NCBI RefSeq assembly: GCF_017742245.1
Contig: NZ_JAGHKO010000001.1
Coordinates: 1,021,061-1,085,060 of the forward strand
Reading direction: 5' to 3'
Source: Niastella soli
GTDB taxonomy: Bacteria > Bacteroidota > Bacteroidia > Chitinophagales > Chitinophagaceae
Length of the DNA: 64,000 nucleotides
The notes below the pieces were generated by a model. That model saw nothing but the letters and a program-made list of their open reading frames with translations, had not been told where the DNA came from and did not search any database. This document shows positions 1-9,520 of this stretch, piece after piece. The translations under genes were made by a program, and so were the position numbers. Within the stretch, counting starts at the first letter, position 1, and every line of letters starts with the position of its first letter.

Positions 1-846
1 TAATCTGAATGAAAGTTCTTTGAAGTTCCTTTCCGAAGAAAGTTCTAGCCCAGCCAATATAGCCGGACCGGTCTTCCAGCCAAAATCAATTCCTTTTAAA
101 TAAACATTATCACCAATTAAATTAGCATCACCACTAAACGTCATGGTACTATATATTGCTCCAGCGCCTGCATAAAAAGAAATTGATTTCTTGCTGTCGT
201 TAGAAACATAGGGAACGCTTTGACCCGTTAAACCATTCATGGTAGCTACCACTTTTCCTATCTCTTTATTAGTGTAACTTATATTTTCTATCCGGCGAGC
301 GAGTTTTTTATCATACTGTGGTCGAAGGATCAAATAAGCAATTAGGTCGCCGCGGAAATAGTTACTTATTTTCATCCGATTAGTTACTTCGTCCAGAGTA
401 CATTTATAGGTAAGTTCGCGATAACTTTTAGTGCTGTCTTGTATGTAATAATGTGGTTTAAAATCATACACCTCGTATAGATTCAATACGGGTCCTTCTA
501 CCAGCACCCTTAAAAAAGCGGTATCTGTTTGTTGATTTACTGTGGAGTCAGGTACCAGGTGATTTATATCAACGGGCAGCATGTCTTTTGTTATAATAGC
601 TTTCAGGTATTTGTCGCCAGCTACCTGAAAAAAGCTGATATCAGTGGTTGTAAACTGGCGGGCGTTGTCGGCTAAAGAATCCAGTTTGAACCTGATTGAA
701 GTGGGGTTAACGTTCCAGTTGCGGTAGTCGATCCAGCCTTTTAAGGTATCGCCGTTTGTAACAACAACCTGGCCTCTTTGATAGTTTTTCTGAGCGGTTA
801 CCTGCAGGCAAAGCCCCAGGAGGCAAATCAGTGCAATACGTTTCAA
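1..846 (-). CDS. Exported protein, probable outer-membrane barrel, 3' end outside window
   Basis: Reading leftward from a TTG at 844-846, an open frame of 282 codons runs off the left edge. The first 20 residues (KRIALICLLGLCLQVTAQ after the start) form a clear Sec signal peptide, which decides the TTG start; no ATG lies upstream in frame. The mature part has no motif I recognise. Near residue 220 the pattern FYAGAGAIYSTMTFSG followed by a glycine/aromatic alternation resembles the start of an outer-membrane beta-barrel, common in Bacteroidota porin-like proteins of unknown function. Export is well supported; the barrel is an inference and the function is unknown. Confidence 0.7.
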   Translation of the reverse strand, partial: MKRIALICLLGLCLQVTAQKNYQRGQVVVTNGDTLKGWIDYRNWNVNPTSIRFKLDSLADNARQFTTTDISFFQVAGDKYLKAIITKDMLPVDINHLVPDSTVNQQTDTAFLRVLVEGPVLNLYEVYDFKPHYYIQDSTKSYRELTYKCTLDEVTNRMKISNYFRGDLIAYLILRPQYDKKLARRIENISYTNKEIGKVVATMNGLTGQSVPYVSNDSKKSISFYAGAGAIYSTMTFSGDANLIGDNVYLKGIDFGWKTGPAILAGLELSSERNFKELSFRL

Positions 847-1483
847 GATAAAGGTGTTTTTAGGGTTTGATAATTCCGGACTTAAAATAAATGCTTTGAG
901 GTAAGCTTGCAAGATGTACCGTATTGGTAAAATAAAACGGGACATTGTAATTTCCCAGGATTCTTATTTAATAGCTCATATTTAATAAGGTTATGTAAAG
1001 CCCCGGTATAGTTTGGCCGGGGCTATTTATTTGAACCAGTATTAAAAGTTATTTATAAACTACAACCAGCTTTGTAATGGATAGGTTTCATCTGTTTGTG
1101 GTTATTTTATTAATTTAACCTGCAAAGTAGACACTTTAATCCCTGTCAGCAAGACAAAAAATGTTTTTTTGATAATCGTGCAGATTTGGCCGATAGACGT
1201 GCAGAATTGACAATAAATGTGTTGTAAAAAGGGCCGTTAATATCTGCTGGCTGATCAAATCAAAAGAGGGGTATGTTTGAGATCGAATAAATCGAATCAT
1301 TTAAAATAATAGTCTTGTCTAGAAATCTACCCAGGTTAGTTTGACTTTGTTCTTTTATTTGGATGTTAGAACTCATTTCTTTATACTGTTGCTATTTTCG
1401 TTAGTTTTACTTAAATATAAAAAAGCTGATTTGAAAATCTGAGGCTGATAATGCACGTCATCCACCATTGCATGAATACCTTG
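847..1483. other. Intergenic region without a gene
   Basis: I see no credible coding frame. A stem-loop with 8-bp arms AGCCCCGG/CCGGGGCT sits at 999-1024, followed on the + strand by a T-rich stretch. It could be a weak terminator, but no gene feeding it is visible. The rest is AT-rich and presumably carries the promoter of the leftward gene that starts at 846. Confidence 0.5.
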
Positions 1484-1879
1484 TTAGCCATCGTTAAGCC
1501 GAGACTTCAGCTCGTTCTCTTTTATAAGACCTGTTCGGTGTAAGGCCATCGACAGGTACGGCTCCAAAATTGAGCGGTTTGAAGAGAGATCCAACTGCGT
1601 TAAGAACTGCTGTAAATCCTTTTGTTCATGAAAATTGGGTAGTCGCTTTAATGCTGCAAATCTTACGTTCAAGTCCAGATCATTTTCTACACACCATTTC
1701 AAAAAACTGTAGTGTTTTACATCGGCGGCGGCGCCAACGATCATAACAGCCTGCATGCGCTGTGCTGGTTTGAATGCAGCGTATTGCTTTGCCGTTACTA
1801 ATCCAGGGAAAAGGACGTCCGGTTCTGGATTTTGTATGGGCTTTCTAAATATCTGAGTAATTTTTGCAAGTAATTTCAT
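1484..1879 (-). CDS. Hypothetical 131-residue cytosolic protein, possibly HEAT-like
   Basis: The frame opens with ATG at 1877-1879 and has ordinary soluble composition with no signal peptide or membrane segment. Residues ~35-90 (KPAQRMQAVMIVGAA, then LKWCVENDLDLNVRFAALKRLP) look like paired amphipathic helices, as in short HEAT/armadillo-type repeats. The pattern is suggestive only. Both neighbours are in the same orientation but more than 200 bp away, so it is probably monocistronic. I do not recognise the family. Confidence 0.55.
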   Translation of the reverse strand: MKLLAKITQIFRKPIQNPEPDVLFPGLVTAKQYAAFKPAQRMQAVMIVGAAADVKHYSFLKWCVENDLDLNVRFAALKRLPNFHEQKDLQQFLTQLDLSSNRSILEPYLSMALHRTGLIKENELKSRLNDG

Positions 1880-2092
1880 CGAATGGTGCTAACGGAAAGG
1901 GCGTTACTGTCAGTACGCAACTTTGAAAGTCTACAGCTTCACCTTATTCCTATTGTTGATAAAAGTAAAAAATTGAAATTATGTTCGTCTTTCCGTGCAA
2001 TGATCTTGGCTCCTTTCAATGATAATTCCACCAGTGATATTTTTAATTTTGATCGGTATTCCACATCCTACACAAAAGACCATGCATAATTA

Positions 2093-3367
2093 CTAAAATT
2101 CATTTTTATATACAATTTTTCCATCCAAACCGGTTAATTCCACTTTATCCATTTCACACAATCCATTTGAAATAAAGGCGAAGCCTGAAATGTATTTTAT
2201 ACGATCGAAGCTGGGCGCAAAAAAAACTTTTTTATTATTTATATATATACTGACAATATTGTTAGTTGAAGCAATTTCCACATCAGTCCATTTACTTACA
2301 TCAAATGTCAATGCTGTCAGATCTGCTTCATTTCCCTTTATTTCCTTCCCCAATAATAGGGACGCCTTGTTGGCGCAACCTTTATTAGTCGTTTTCATCA
2401 GAATGAAATAGCCCTGGCAAAATAGTTCAATAGTAATATATGGACATAAACTATTCGTTACTTCATTCATTCGAATCTTTGTCTTTAACCTGAAATTATT
2501 TGATTTTACCGTCATTTCACTGGGGAAATACGTGTAATGGTATAATTTGTCTTTGGTGATATCTATATTATTTTCCTTTACTTGTTGTGCAGATAATCCT
2601 AAAATGCCATTATTTAAATACTTGTCTGTTTTTATATACTCAGGTATGTAATTAGCAATATTATCTATAGCATAGAAAAACCACCTGTCTGTTGGTATGT
2701 GCACATCAATTGTTTTGATAATTGAATCGTTGGCTATCAGCTTGGCGATATGGTAGCCAGGTTCGTAGTATATATCAGTTATGGTATGCGTATTCTTGTA
2801 AATCCTTTTCCTTCTGTTTTTATCCCATGACTGCTGTATAAAAAAACTATCTGCGTGTACGTGGTCTATATCATAATTAAATATTACCGTATTGGGCACT
2901 TCGTTACGGGTGCTTCTTTGGCAGAAAAATTTTGCATTTTCCACATTAGAAATACCCGGGCTTGATTTAAATAAAAAAAAACCAAAAATCACAATTATTA
3001 CAAGTATAGAAGCAGAAATATAAACCAGCTTCCTTTTTAAGAATCTGAATTCCCGCTTCCTGATAATGGAAGAAGAAATTTCTTTCTCCGGCTTTGTGAT
3101 TTTAGACCTGGAAGTTTTAAAATCCTGCCACGTTTTGTAATCGAAGTAATTGGCAATCGCATTGAGGGTAGCAACCTGAGGAAGCCGGCTAAAATCTCCA
3201 AACGACAGTCTTTTTATAGTGGTACCGCTTATCACTATGCCCGATTTTTTTTCGATCTCGGATGAGATATAATCAAAGTCACGTTGGGTCATTTGGACGG
3301 TATCGGAATAGCCGCTTTTATTAAAAACCTCCAAAATAACATCCTTTACCAGGTCACGTTCATTCAT
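2093..3367 (-). CDS. Membrane-anchored protein with N-terminal HTH-like domain and extracytoplasmic PKD/LamG-like region
   Basis: Residues 1-90 form a compact helical domain (SGIVISGTTIKRLSFGDFSRLPQVATLNAIANYF, then WQDFK) of a type recurrent at the N-terminus of Chitinophagaceae proteins; the pattern resembles a helix-turn-helix. A basic linker is followed by one membrane segment at ~112-134 (LVYISASILVIIVIFGFFLF). The C-terminal part is beta-rich: ~150-230 resembles a PKD-like fold (GYHIAKLIANDSIIKTIDVHIP) and ~275-424 a concanavalin/LamG-like sandwich. The layout suggests a one-component membrane regulator or anchored sensor with inside DNA binding and outside ligand binding. It is divergent from the DoxX-like gene starting at 3527. 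The DNA-binding role is an inference. Confidence 0.7.
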   Translation of the reverse strand: MNERDLVKDVILEVFNKSGYSDTVQMTQRDFDYISSEIEKKSGIVISGTTIKRLSFGDFSRLPQVATLNAIANYFDYKTWQDFKTSRSKITKPEKEISSSIIRKREFRFLKRKLVYISASILVIIVIFGFFLFKSSPGISNVENAKFFCQRSTRNEVPNTVIFNYDIDHVHADSFFIQQSWDKNRRKRIYKNTHTITDIYYEPGYHIAKLIANDSIIKTIDVHIPTDRWFFYAIDNIANYIPEYIKTDKYLNNGILGLSAQQVKENNIDITKDKLYHYTYFPSEMTVKSNNFRLKTKIRMNEVTNSLCPYITIELFCQGYFILMKTTNKGCANKASLLLGKEIKGNEADLTALTFDVSKWTDVEIASTNNIVSIYINNKKVFFAPSFDRIKYISGFAFISNGLCEMDKVELTGLDGKIVYKNEF

Positions 3368-3526
3368 GATAATTAGATAGATGATAAAGTTAGCTTTTAT
3401 TCAATTTGTTTGCTTTTGCAGGCTTTTGTCGGGGTTATATTTTGCACCGCACCATCATAAATGCTTACTTGCCATGCATTTACACTCAGTTTCCGAAAAC
3501 CATTTTTAAATTGAAACATTTAAATC

Positions 3527-4318
3527 ATGAATCATCTGTTAGTTATCGGCCGCATATTTTTCGGCATTTGTATAGCAGGTATCGGCGTCCTTCATTTCAT
3601 ATATCCTGGCATCCGACCGATCATTATACCTGATTTAACGAATATACCTTCCCGATTATACTGGCTCGTGTACCTGACAGCTTTATTATTAATCATTACA
3701 GGTCTGCTGATTGTTATCGGTAAAAAGTTTCACACCCTTTCCTTAATAATGGGAGTGGTCTTTTTAGCATTACTGCTGTTTGGGCACTTACCTGTATTTT
3801 TATCCGCAGGCCCTCAGAACAGCGATCTTTGGGTAAATTTGAATAAGGTGCTGGCATTAAGCGGAGGCTTTTTTCTGATCTCGACAATCAATGCTCCCAG
3901 GCCTGAAAACAGGATTTTGATCTCTCTTTATAAGCTGGCTCCGGTAGGTATATACTTATACGCAATCATGTTGTATAATTTTTCGGTGGCACACATTGTG
4001 AGTATGAATGGAGTAAGCACCCTGGTACCGAAATATATCCCGTTTCCCAAATTCTGGACATTTATGGGAGGTATTGCGTTGATGGGGTCAGCTATTTCCA
4101 TTTTTACCGGATATAAAACTGAAAAAATAATGCTTTTACTGGCTGCAGTATTACTTATCTGGCTACTATCACTACATCTGTATTATGCTGTTCGATTCCC
4201 ACAATGGAAAGAAGCAGAAAATTTTGTTGGCGTGATTACCTGCATGGCATTTTGTGGGATTGCTTTGATCATTTCTCAAAGATGGCCAGACAATACTCCG
4301 GTTAACATTCCATCCTGA
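3527..4318 (+). CDS. DoxX-like integral membrane protein
   Basis: This 263-residue protein has seven or eight hydrophobic segments and an N-terminal motif typical of DoxX-family proteins (GRIFFGICIAGIGVLHFIYP, then Y-W-x-Y-x-T-A and GHLPVFL). DoxX-like proteins are small inner-membrane proteins, some tied to quinone redox or thiol stress, mostly without a defined reaction. The start is ATG at 3527. The overlapping frame from 3406 has no coding character. The amidohydrolase follows after about 55 bp on the same strand, so the two may be co-transcribed. The family call is good; the function is unknown. Confidence 0.75.
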   Translation: MNHLLVIGRIFFGICIAGIGVLHFIYPGIRPIIIPDLTNIPSRLYWLVYLTALLLIITGLLIVIGKKFHTLSLIMGVVFLALLLFGHLPVFLSAGPQNSDLWVNLNKVLALSGGFFLISTINAPRPENRILISLYKLAPVGIYLYAIMLYNFSVAHIVSMNGVSTLVPKYIPFPKFWTFMGGIALMGSAISIFTGYKTEKIMLLLAAVLLIWLLSLHLYYAVRFPQWKEAENFVGVITCMAFCGIALIISQRWPDNTPVNIPS

Positions 4319-4372
4319 ACTAACGCGGAATTGCGATTGATGGCGGATCATTTAATTTACAATACATACTTC

Positions 4373-5689
4373 ATGCGTTATCGTTCTATTCTACTATTAG
4401 CGTTTCTTTTTCAGCACTGCTTTAATTTATATTGCCAAAACCAAAGAAGTAATAGGTTGATAATTGCGAACGTGAATGTTATTCCACTTTATAAAGATAC
4501 CCTCTTAAGAGGAATGGATGTTTTCATTGAAAACGGCAAGATCCAGGACCTGAAGCAGCATGCAGAAAGAGGAAAGTCTAAGTTGCGAAAAGGATTGTTT
4601 ATTGATGGAAAAGGAAAGTATCTAATGCCTGCATTGATTGATTGCCATGTACATTATGGATCCAACGCAGCTTTATTTCAAACCTACGACAGCCTTTACT
4701 TCCAGTATGGCATCGTGAAGGGTCTCGCATTGAATGGGACACCCCAACTTTTGCAGCACCGCGACAGTATAAGAAAAGGTTTAGTGTATGGGCCTGAGTT
4801 TCAGTGTTCCGGACCCAAGGTTAACGACCCAAGCATGACTGCCCTTCAAGCAAAGAAATTATTACAAAGCTTGAGGGATGCTGGTTACGATTTTGTAAAG
4901 ATCTATTCTGACTTATCCAAAGAGGGCTTTTACGAAATCAGCAGGGAAGCATTTAAATATAGATTACGGATCGCTGGTCACATTCCGCAAAGAGTAACTA
5001 CTTCAGGCGTCTTACATAGCAACCAGGAATTGATTGCACATGCCGAGGAATTTCTATATAACCCTCCTGTCAATTATTTAATGGGCAATATTGAGATTCC
5101 GGAGAAACCGAATCCAATTTACATTCCGGCTTTAGCTGATTCAGTTAGGTTCTATCAAAAAGCTGTCAGTCCAACGTTAATTGCCTTTAAGTCTATTCTT
5201 CAATCAGCAATCAACCTGGAAGCGTATGTAAAAACAGTTCCTTTGGTGTTGTCCCATCCAATAGCGATAGCCTGGCAGTGGTCGAAGGAAACTAGTTTTA
5301 TTCCCAAAAAATTCAGCAGTCCATTATCTATTTCCCGTTTGCAGTTTGGATACGAGTATCAACTAAAACTGGTCAGTGCATTCAACAGGGCTGGTGTTTT
5401 ATTGCTGGCTGGTACGGATGCACCTACTATTCCCGGATTAGTACCGGGTCTTTCTTTGCACCAGGAAATGCAGCTGCTGCATGAGGCCGGGCTTTCAAAT
5501 TATGAAGCGTTAAAAGCGGCTACTATTAACCCGGCCCATTTTCTGAAGATTCATTCGGATTTTGGCACAATTGAGGTTGGAAAAGAAGCTTCGTTATTAA
5601 TGCTGAATAAAAACCCACTTGAGAATATTTCCAACACGTTGGAAATTGAATCGGTATTTGTGAAAGGTAAACGAATAAAAAACAAGTAG
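4373..5689 (+). CDS. Exported amidohydrolase-superfamily protein
   Basis: The start is set at ATG 4373 because it opens a signal peptide (RYRSILLLAFLFQHCFNLYC). The frame is open further up to a TTG at 4331, but those residues are hydrophilic. The cysteine in NLYC could be a lipidation site. Superfamily hallmarks are the N-terminal metal motif LIDCHVHYG (HxH), a KIY lysine ~residue 180, later histidines in AGHIP and IAHAEE, and the catalytic Asp region LLAGTDAPTIPG. The C-terminal AATINPAHFLKI plus GTIEVGKEASLLMLNKNPLENI is the imidazolonepropionase/prolidase-like ending. It should hydrolyse a C-N bond of a periplasmic substrate; the substrate cannot be told. Confidence 0.85.
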   Translation: MRYRSILLLAFLFQHCFNLYCQNQRSNRLIIANVNVIPLYKDTLLRGMDVFIENGKIQDLKQHAERGKSKLRKGLFIDGKGKYLMPALIDCHVHYGSNAALFQTYDSLYFQYGIVKGLALNGTPQLLQHRDSIRKGLVYGPEFQCSGPKVNDPSMTALQAKKLLQSLRDAGYDFVKIYSDLSKEGFYEISREAFKYRLRIAGHIPQRVTTSGVLHSNQELIAHAEEFLYNPPVNYLMGNIEIPEKPNPIYIPALADSVRFYQKAVSPTLIAFKSILQSAINLEAYVKTVPLVLSHPIAIAWQWSKETSFIPKKFSSPLSISRLQFGYEYQLKLVSAFNRAGVLLLAGTDAPTIPGLVPGLSLHQEMQLLHEAGLSNYEALKAATINPAHFLKIHSDFGTIEVGKEASLLMLNKNPLENISNTLEIESVFVKGKRIKNK

Positions 5690-6179
5690 GTAGAGAAAAA
5701 TGAACAGAAAAAGACAGGACATTTTTTGTTTACTATATATGTCATCGTTTGCGTTTTCCCCGGCTGGACAAAAAGAAACTCCCTGCACCTAACATCGCAG
5801 TATGGTATCGCTTACCTGGAACATACTGCCTGCTTCGTATTATGCGGGGTTTTCTGATCATTAAATTTATACTGTCTCATATATAGAAAAGTGGACTAAT
5901 TGTACTCTCAACTAATAAAGATGAAAGGCTATTTTTAGAGAAAAATTATGCCATTTTCATTCCGTAAAAGTTCAAGAAAACATTATATCCTCCTATTGCT
6001 TAATTCGGGAAATCCTATACCTTTATACCAATGTGCTTTTTGGCAAGCCTGTTCGTTCGTACAAAGATTTCATCAGCCAATTGATAATATAAAATTTATT
6101 CCAAGAGTATTATCTACCCCAAGATTACGAACGCTAGATATTGTAGGTAATGGTCTTGGGCAACAATAAAGATTATATT
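5690..6179. other. Intergenic region without a credible gene
   Basis: This AT-rich stretch has one 73-codon frame (5948-6169) whose product shows no family features or sensible composition. I do not call it. Nothing else structured is obvious. Confidence 0.45.
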
Positions 6180-6638
6180 ATGACCCACACTGAATTTTTC
6201 AAACTCCAGGCAAAAAATCTTTTCAGGGATTATCAATCGAAAACGAAAGTTTTCGATCAAGTCATTGGCGACTTTCTATATGAGTATAGCCCAAAATACT
6301 TTAATATAGCTAGTATCGTATTGTACTTTGATATTGACGAAGAAGATTTCAGTCTGATGAAAGCCCAACACATCATTGCGAAGATAATTGGGTTTAGAAA
6401 ATGGACGGATTTGTTGAATGCTTCCGAAGTGGAACAAGAACTTGCAAAGTTGCTATTTGACAATCAGGATAAAATTTCCGCCGAAGATTGGGAAATGTAT
6501 ATACTAGGCGCTGAACGTGATAACAACACAACCTTTGACCCTGATACCCGATTGGAAATTTTCAAGCAGGTTTTTGCAAACGTTGAGGGTCATGTAAGCA
6601 CTTTTCCGGATTACCGTTTACATAAACAGGCGAGTTGA
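6180..6638 (+). CDS. Hypothetical 152-residue protein of a Bacteroidota-specific type
   Basis: The start is taken at ATG 6180 (MTHTEFFKLQAKNLFRDYQ), which begins the regular helical region; the frame is open ten codons further up to 6150 without a better signal. The protein is soluble, acidic and helical. The block DEEDFSLMKAQHIIAKIIGFRKWTDL recurs in short uncharacterised Bacteroidota proteins that I recall near mobile or defence genes. It lies just outside the island boundary at 6714 and has its own terminator at 6674-6712. Function unknown. Confidence 0.65.
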   Translation: MTHTEFFKLQAKNLFRDYQSKTKVFDQVIGDFLYEYSPKYFNIASIVLYFDIDEEDFSLMKAQHIIAKIIGFRKWTDLLNASEVEQELAKLLFDNQDKISAEDWEMYILGAERDNNTTFDPDTRLEIFKQVFANVEGHVSTFPDYRLHKQAS

Positions 6639-6673
6639 GTTGGTCGGGCAAGATGTTGTATCAATAAGAAAGA

Positions 6674-6712
6674 AGCGATTACAACCTTTGTTATAATCGC
6701 TCCTTTTTTTTC
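6674..6712 (+). terminator. Rho-independent terminator
   Basis: An 11-bp stem GCGATTACAAC/GTTATAATCGC (6675-6685 with 6690-6700, one mismatch) is followed by a run of eight T. It lies 36 bp after the stop codon at 6638 and ends the preceding gene. Confidence 0.85.
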
Positions 6713-6713
6713 G

Positions 6714-6745
6714 TGGTGTTGGCCAGGATCGAACCGACGACACAT
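6714..6745 (-). other. tRNA-like 3' fragment (T-arm plus acceptor strand), possible attachment-site scar
   Basis: On the minus strand the bases read as a tRNA 3' end: T-stem/loop GTCGG TTCGATC CTGGC (all five pairs form, two as G-U) followed by a 7-nt acceptor strand CAACACC and discriminator A. No matching D-arm, anticodon arm or 5' acceptor strand (GGTGTTG) is found within 90 nt, so this is not a working gene. A decayed integrase lies 250 bp away, and tRNA 3' ends are common integration targets, so I read it as a scar of an integration or a decayed tRNA. Confidence 0.5.
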
Positions 6746-6994
6746 ATTCTTCAATTCAGATAAAACATTGTCCTTTATCCATCGAACATCCCAATAACAT
6801 TAACAGGTAGGAATTAAACTTTTCTGCTTTGCTATTCATTTAAGTCTATTTGAATTAGTATTCCTACAAGCTTTGATTATCAATTTTTAATGCGGGATGA
6901 ATAAATCCAACGCTCGACAGGAACAATTAGATTGCCTGCCAGGAATCCGCTCCTAACTCAATTTGACCACGCATAAGCGAAATCGACCAAATTG

Positions 6995-7270
6995 GCATTT
7001 CTCACCGTCGATGCCGGTTACAATGTTATCGGGGGTTAGAGTTGTACAGATCCTGGTAGGCAAAGCCAGTGAACAACTATAAAGGATTACACCCTTAACT
7101 CAGCTAATTGTTCAACCGAAAAATCCTTATGGTACAAGGTTATTACTTCTTCCATCGTTACCGTTTCAGAGATGATTCCACATATAAACATTTGAACCTG
7201 CCCACCGCGTTCGTTTCTTCAGCCTGATCAACCGCAAACTTCAATTCCCGCTTCATTTGACGCTGGCTAC
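6995..7270 (-). pseudogene. Decayed tyrosine-integrase fragment
   Basis: On the minus strand this stretch matches, base by base over about 270 nt, the region of the integrase at roughly 9935-10195. The shared pieces include the segment for NPVGRFKC, the block THAT reads TMEEV (ACGATGGAAGAAGTAAT), the segment TLYHKEF, and the words for TGF-AYQD and IVTGIDGEK. Several indels shift the frame and the catalytic C-terminal half (H-x-x-R, GH, Tyr) is absent, as is the N-terminus. It is a dead paralogue, showing at least two integration events in the island. Confidence 0.8.
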
Positions 7271-7361
7271 ATTTCAGCATATCCTTAATAATAAATATCA
7301 ACTGCCGCCTATAATGATTTTCCGGTTTTCGTCAATACAACAAAAGTTTTAACTGGTTAGC

Positions 7362-9293
7362 TTACTTATTTCCCTTCAATTCCGACAACTGCTTTTTTAA
7401 TTCTTCATTTTCTAAATGCATTTTTGAATTTTCCTCTTCCAACTTCGATAATTTATCCTTTATCTCCAATCCTAATATTAATGACAACTCATCCTTATAG
7501 GCCATAAAAGGCTCATATAACCAGTGATAAGCATTTCCAATTGCCCCATTGAAAAGTCGGAGCTCCGGTGGAGTTGTCCCTGCTGAAAGAATTTGTTCAG
7601 TTGAAATTCCAGGATATGGATCTACGTAATAAATCACCTTAATTCCCAGTTGATAGGCTTTTTTAGCACATAACTCACAAGGGCTAGCTGTTGTAAAAAG
7701 CTTTCCATTTTTAATTGCAGTACCTCCATATTTTGTAATTTGGAGGAAAGCACTTTCTTCCGCATGTAAGGCCCTCGTGTGAACTTGATTTTTTCCTTCC
7801 GAGCAAGAATTTTGCAATGACTTGAAGCACATACAAACGTTTCGCCCTTTCAACAAGTGTTCATTCGAATCTATAGCATTTTTGTAATGATATTTTAAGG
7901 CTTCTTTAAATTCGGCATTATTTCTTTCATAAGGAGTAAAGGCTTGTAATTCTAGATCAAAATTTTTAGAGTTGCTATTATTGGGGCTACCTTCAATTGA
8001 TCCCAATAAAACTCGCGCGTCTCTAATTACACATGGAACCTGGCCTGAAGGCGTATTATTCCAACCTATTGCCTTAATTGAATAATACTCATCACATATT
8101 GCCGCCCCGACTTGTCTTGAAATACATCCAGAATTGTATTTTGCAGTATAAGCTAATTGCATGCATCTTTCTTCAGGAGATGGGGTAACAAGCCCAGGAT
8201 GTTCAATTAATGCAATGTACTTTATCAATTGCATCGGCCAGGAATAGTATGGAGAGGTAGTATCTTGGCCCGCTTTTCGTTTTTCAGATAAGGCATCGTT
8301 TAATTCTTGAGTTTCGTTTATATCACGAAATGATATATGAATATCTGCTTTTTCAATACAATCACGTACATATTGCCTATAAAATCCTTTCCCTTTACCT
8401 CCAGTATATTCGTTTTCTAGAATCTTTTTAACATTATCGTACTCTGGCCCATATGCTTTTTTTAATTCGCTTTCCCTGATGGGATTTTCCCTATTTACAG
8501 CAATTACATAAAATGCAGAATATCGCTGTTTGAAGTACATTATTTCTAAAGAATTCCTAAAAGATTCGATTACAATTTTTGTAGAATCTTGATTGGATTT
8601 TCTAATTGCCTTGATAATGGAGTTAATTAATTTAGCTATTGAAAATAAATTATTTGAGTCTTTTCCGTCAGATCTATAAGGGTTCCCACTTTTCCTCATG
8701 TTGGTAGTCAGAATCTCCATCAAAATATTATGTTTGACGAAGGATGACTTTTGGAGCGATCGATGAAAATCTGTGCAAAATGTTTGGAAAGTTGAATCTA
8801 AAAATAACTCATTTAATTTCGGAGCCCATTCTGCCTTTCTAAGTTCATCTTCGTAATTAATTTCACTAAATCTTGCATGTATGTCATTGAAGGTTGATTC
8901 AAGGGTAGCCAAAATCTTAATTTCTTCTGTGAAATCGTATTCTACCTTTGCTTTTGACTTCAAGAAAAAATTTTTAAGGTCATCGCTTTTTAAAAATGAA
9001 ATAAAACAACCGTAAGAATACTTTGTTAAATAGAGAGCTATTACATCTCGATACCTTATTAATGTAAATTTTTTAAAATTTTCGGTTGCATAATTGTAAG
9101 CAATCTTATACTTTTTGTACGAATTATGACTTAGGTCAAATGAGTCCGGATTCGGATAGTCTTTTTTATTGAACCCTTTGGTTAGTTGCATAGCAATATC
9201 TACATATCCTGAGCCGGTTCTTCCCGTCAATCCGATAATAGTAAAATTGCTCCTTAGTGTGTAAATTGGTGAAAGATCAATTCCTGGTTGCAT
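7362..9293 (-). CDS. Antiphage dCTP/dCMP deaminase-type defence protein (P-loop plus deaminase)
   Basis: The 643-residue protein has an N-terminal nucleotide-binding motif (IIGLTGRTGSGY, residues ~18-29) and a C-terminal zinc cytidine/deoxycytidylate deaminase domain. Deaminase hallmarks are SGCISRQVGAAI, the catalytic H510-A-E512 and P538-C539-x-x-C542 zinc ligands. This layout matches the AvcD/dCTP-deaminase defence family, which depletes dCTP/dCMP on phage infection and is active in the cytosol. Oddities: the Walker A lysine is not at its usual place (GSGY instead of GK[ST]), and residues ~608-640 form a Glu/Lys coiled coil. It is AT-rich, flanked by integrase genes and has no same-strand partner. 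An associated regulatory RNA, as known for avcI, was not identified. Confidence 0.85.
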   Translation of the reverse strand: MQPGIDLSPIYTLRSNFTIIGLTGRTGSGYVDIAMQLTKGFNKKDYPNPDSFDLSHNSYKKYKIAYNYATENFKKFTLIRYRDVIALYLTKYSYGCFISFLKSDDLKNFFLKSKAKVEYDFTEEIKILATLESTFNDIHARFSEINYEDELRKAEWAPKLNELFLDSTFQTFCTDFHRSLQKSSFVKHNILMEILTTNMRKSGNPYRSDGKDSNNLFSIAKLINSIIKAIRKSNQDSTKIVIESFRNSLEIMYFKQRYSAFYVIAVNRENPIRESELKKAYGPEYDNVKKILENEYTGGKGKGFYRQYVRDCIEKADIHISFRDINETQELNDALSEKRKAGQDTTSPYYSWPMQLIKYIALIEHPGLVTPSPEERCMQLAYTAKYNSGCISRQVGAAICDEYYSIKAIGWNNTPSGQVPCVIRDARVLLGSIEGSPNNSNSKNFDLELQAFTPYERNNAEFKEALKYHYKNAIDSNEHLLKGRNVCMCFKSLQNSCSEGKNQVHTRALHAEESAFLQITKYGGTAIKNGKLFTTASPCELCAKKAYQLGIKVIYYVDPYPGISTEQILSAGTTPPELRLFNGAIGNAYHWLYEPFMAYKDELSLILGLEIKDKLSKLEEENSKMHLENEELKKQLSELKGNK

Positions 9294-9464
9294 GTCGTTA
9301 GGGGGTTAAAAAATGAAGGTCGTTAGATTAATAATTTGTAATATACAAAAAGGGTATCATTTTCATAACTTAGGGAATTCTGTTAATTTTATTGACTTAC
9401 TGCAAACAATATCTGCAGATAAAGCATAAACGCAGTGAGTAAACATTCCCTGGTACAATAAAGA

Positions 9465-9491
9465 GGTTCCCTTCATTCCTGAAAGGGAGCC
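9465..9491 (-). terminator. Stem-loop downstream of integrase, probable weak terminator
   Basis: A 9-bp stem GGTTCCCTT/AAGGGAGCC (one G-T pair) with an 8-nt loop lies 30 bp beyond the integrase stop codon. On the minus strand it is followed by TCTTTATTG, a poor T-run, so termination would be inefficient. Confidence 0.5.
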
Positions 9492-9520
9492 TGTAATGCA
9501 AACACAATTTAATAACTGAA

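Noticed and set aside
1883-2089. 68-codon plus-strand frame
   Set aside because: Lies in a spacer between two minus-strand genes and has no protein-like pattern.
5948-6169. 73-codon frame
   Set aside because: No start signal, unusual composition and no recognisable domain; chance frame in an AT-rich spacer.
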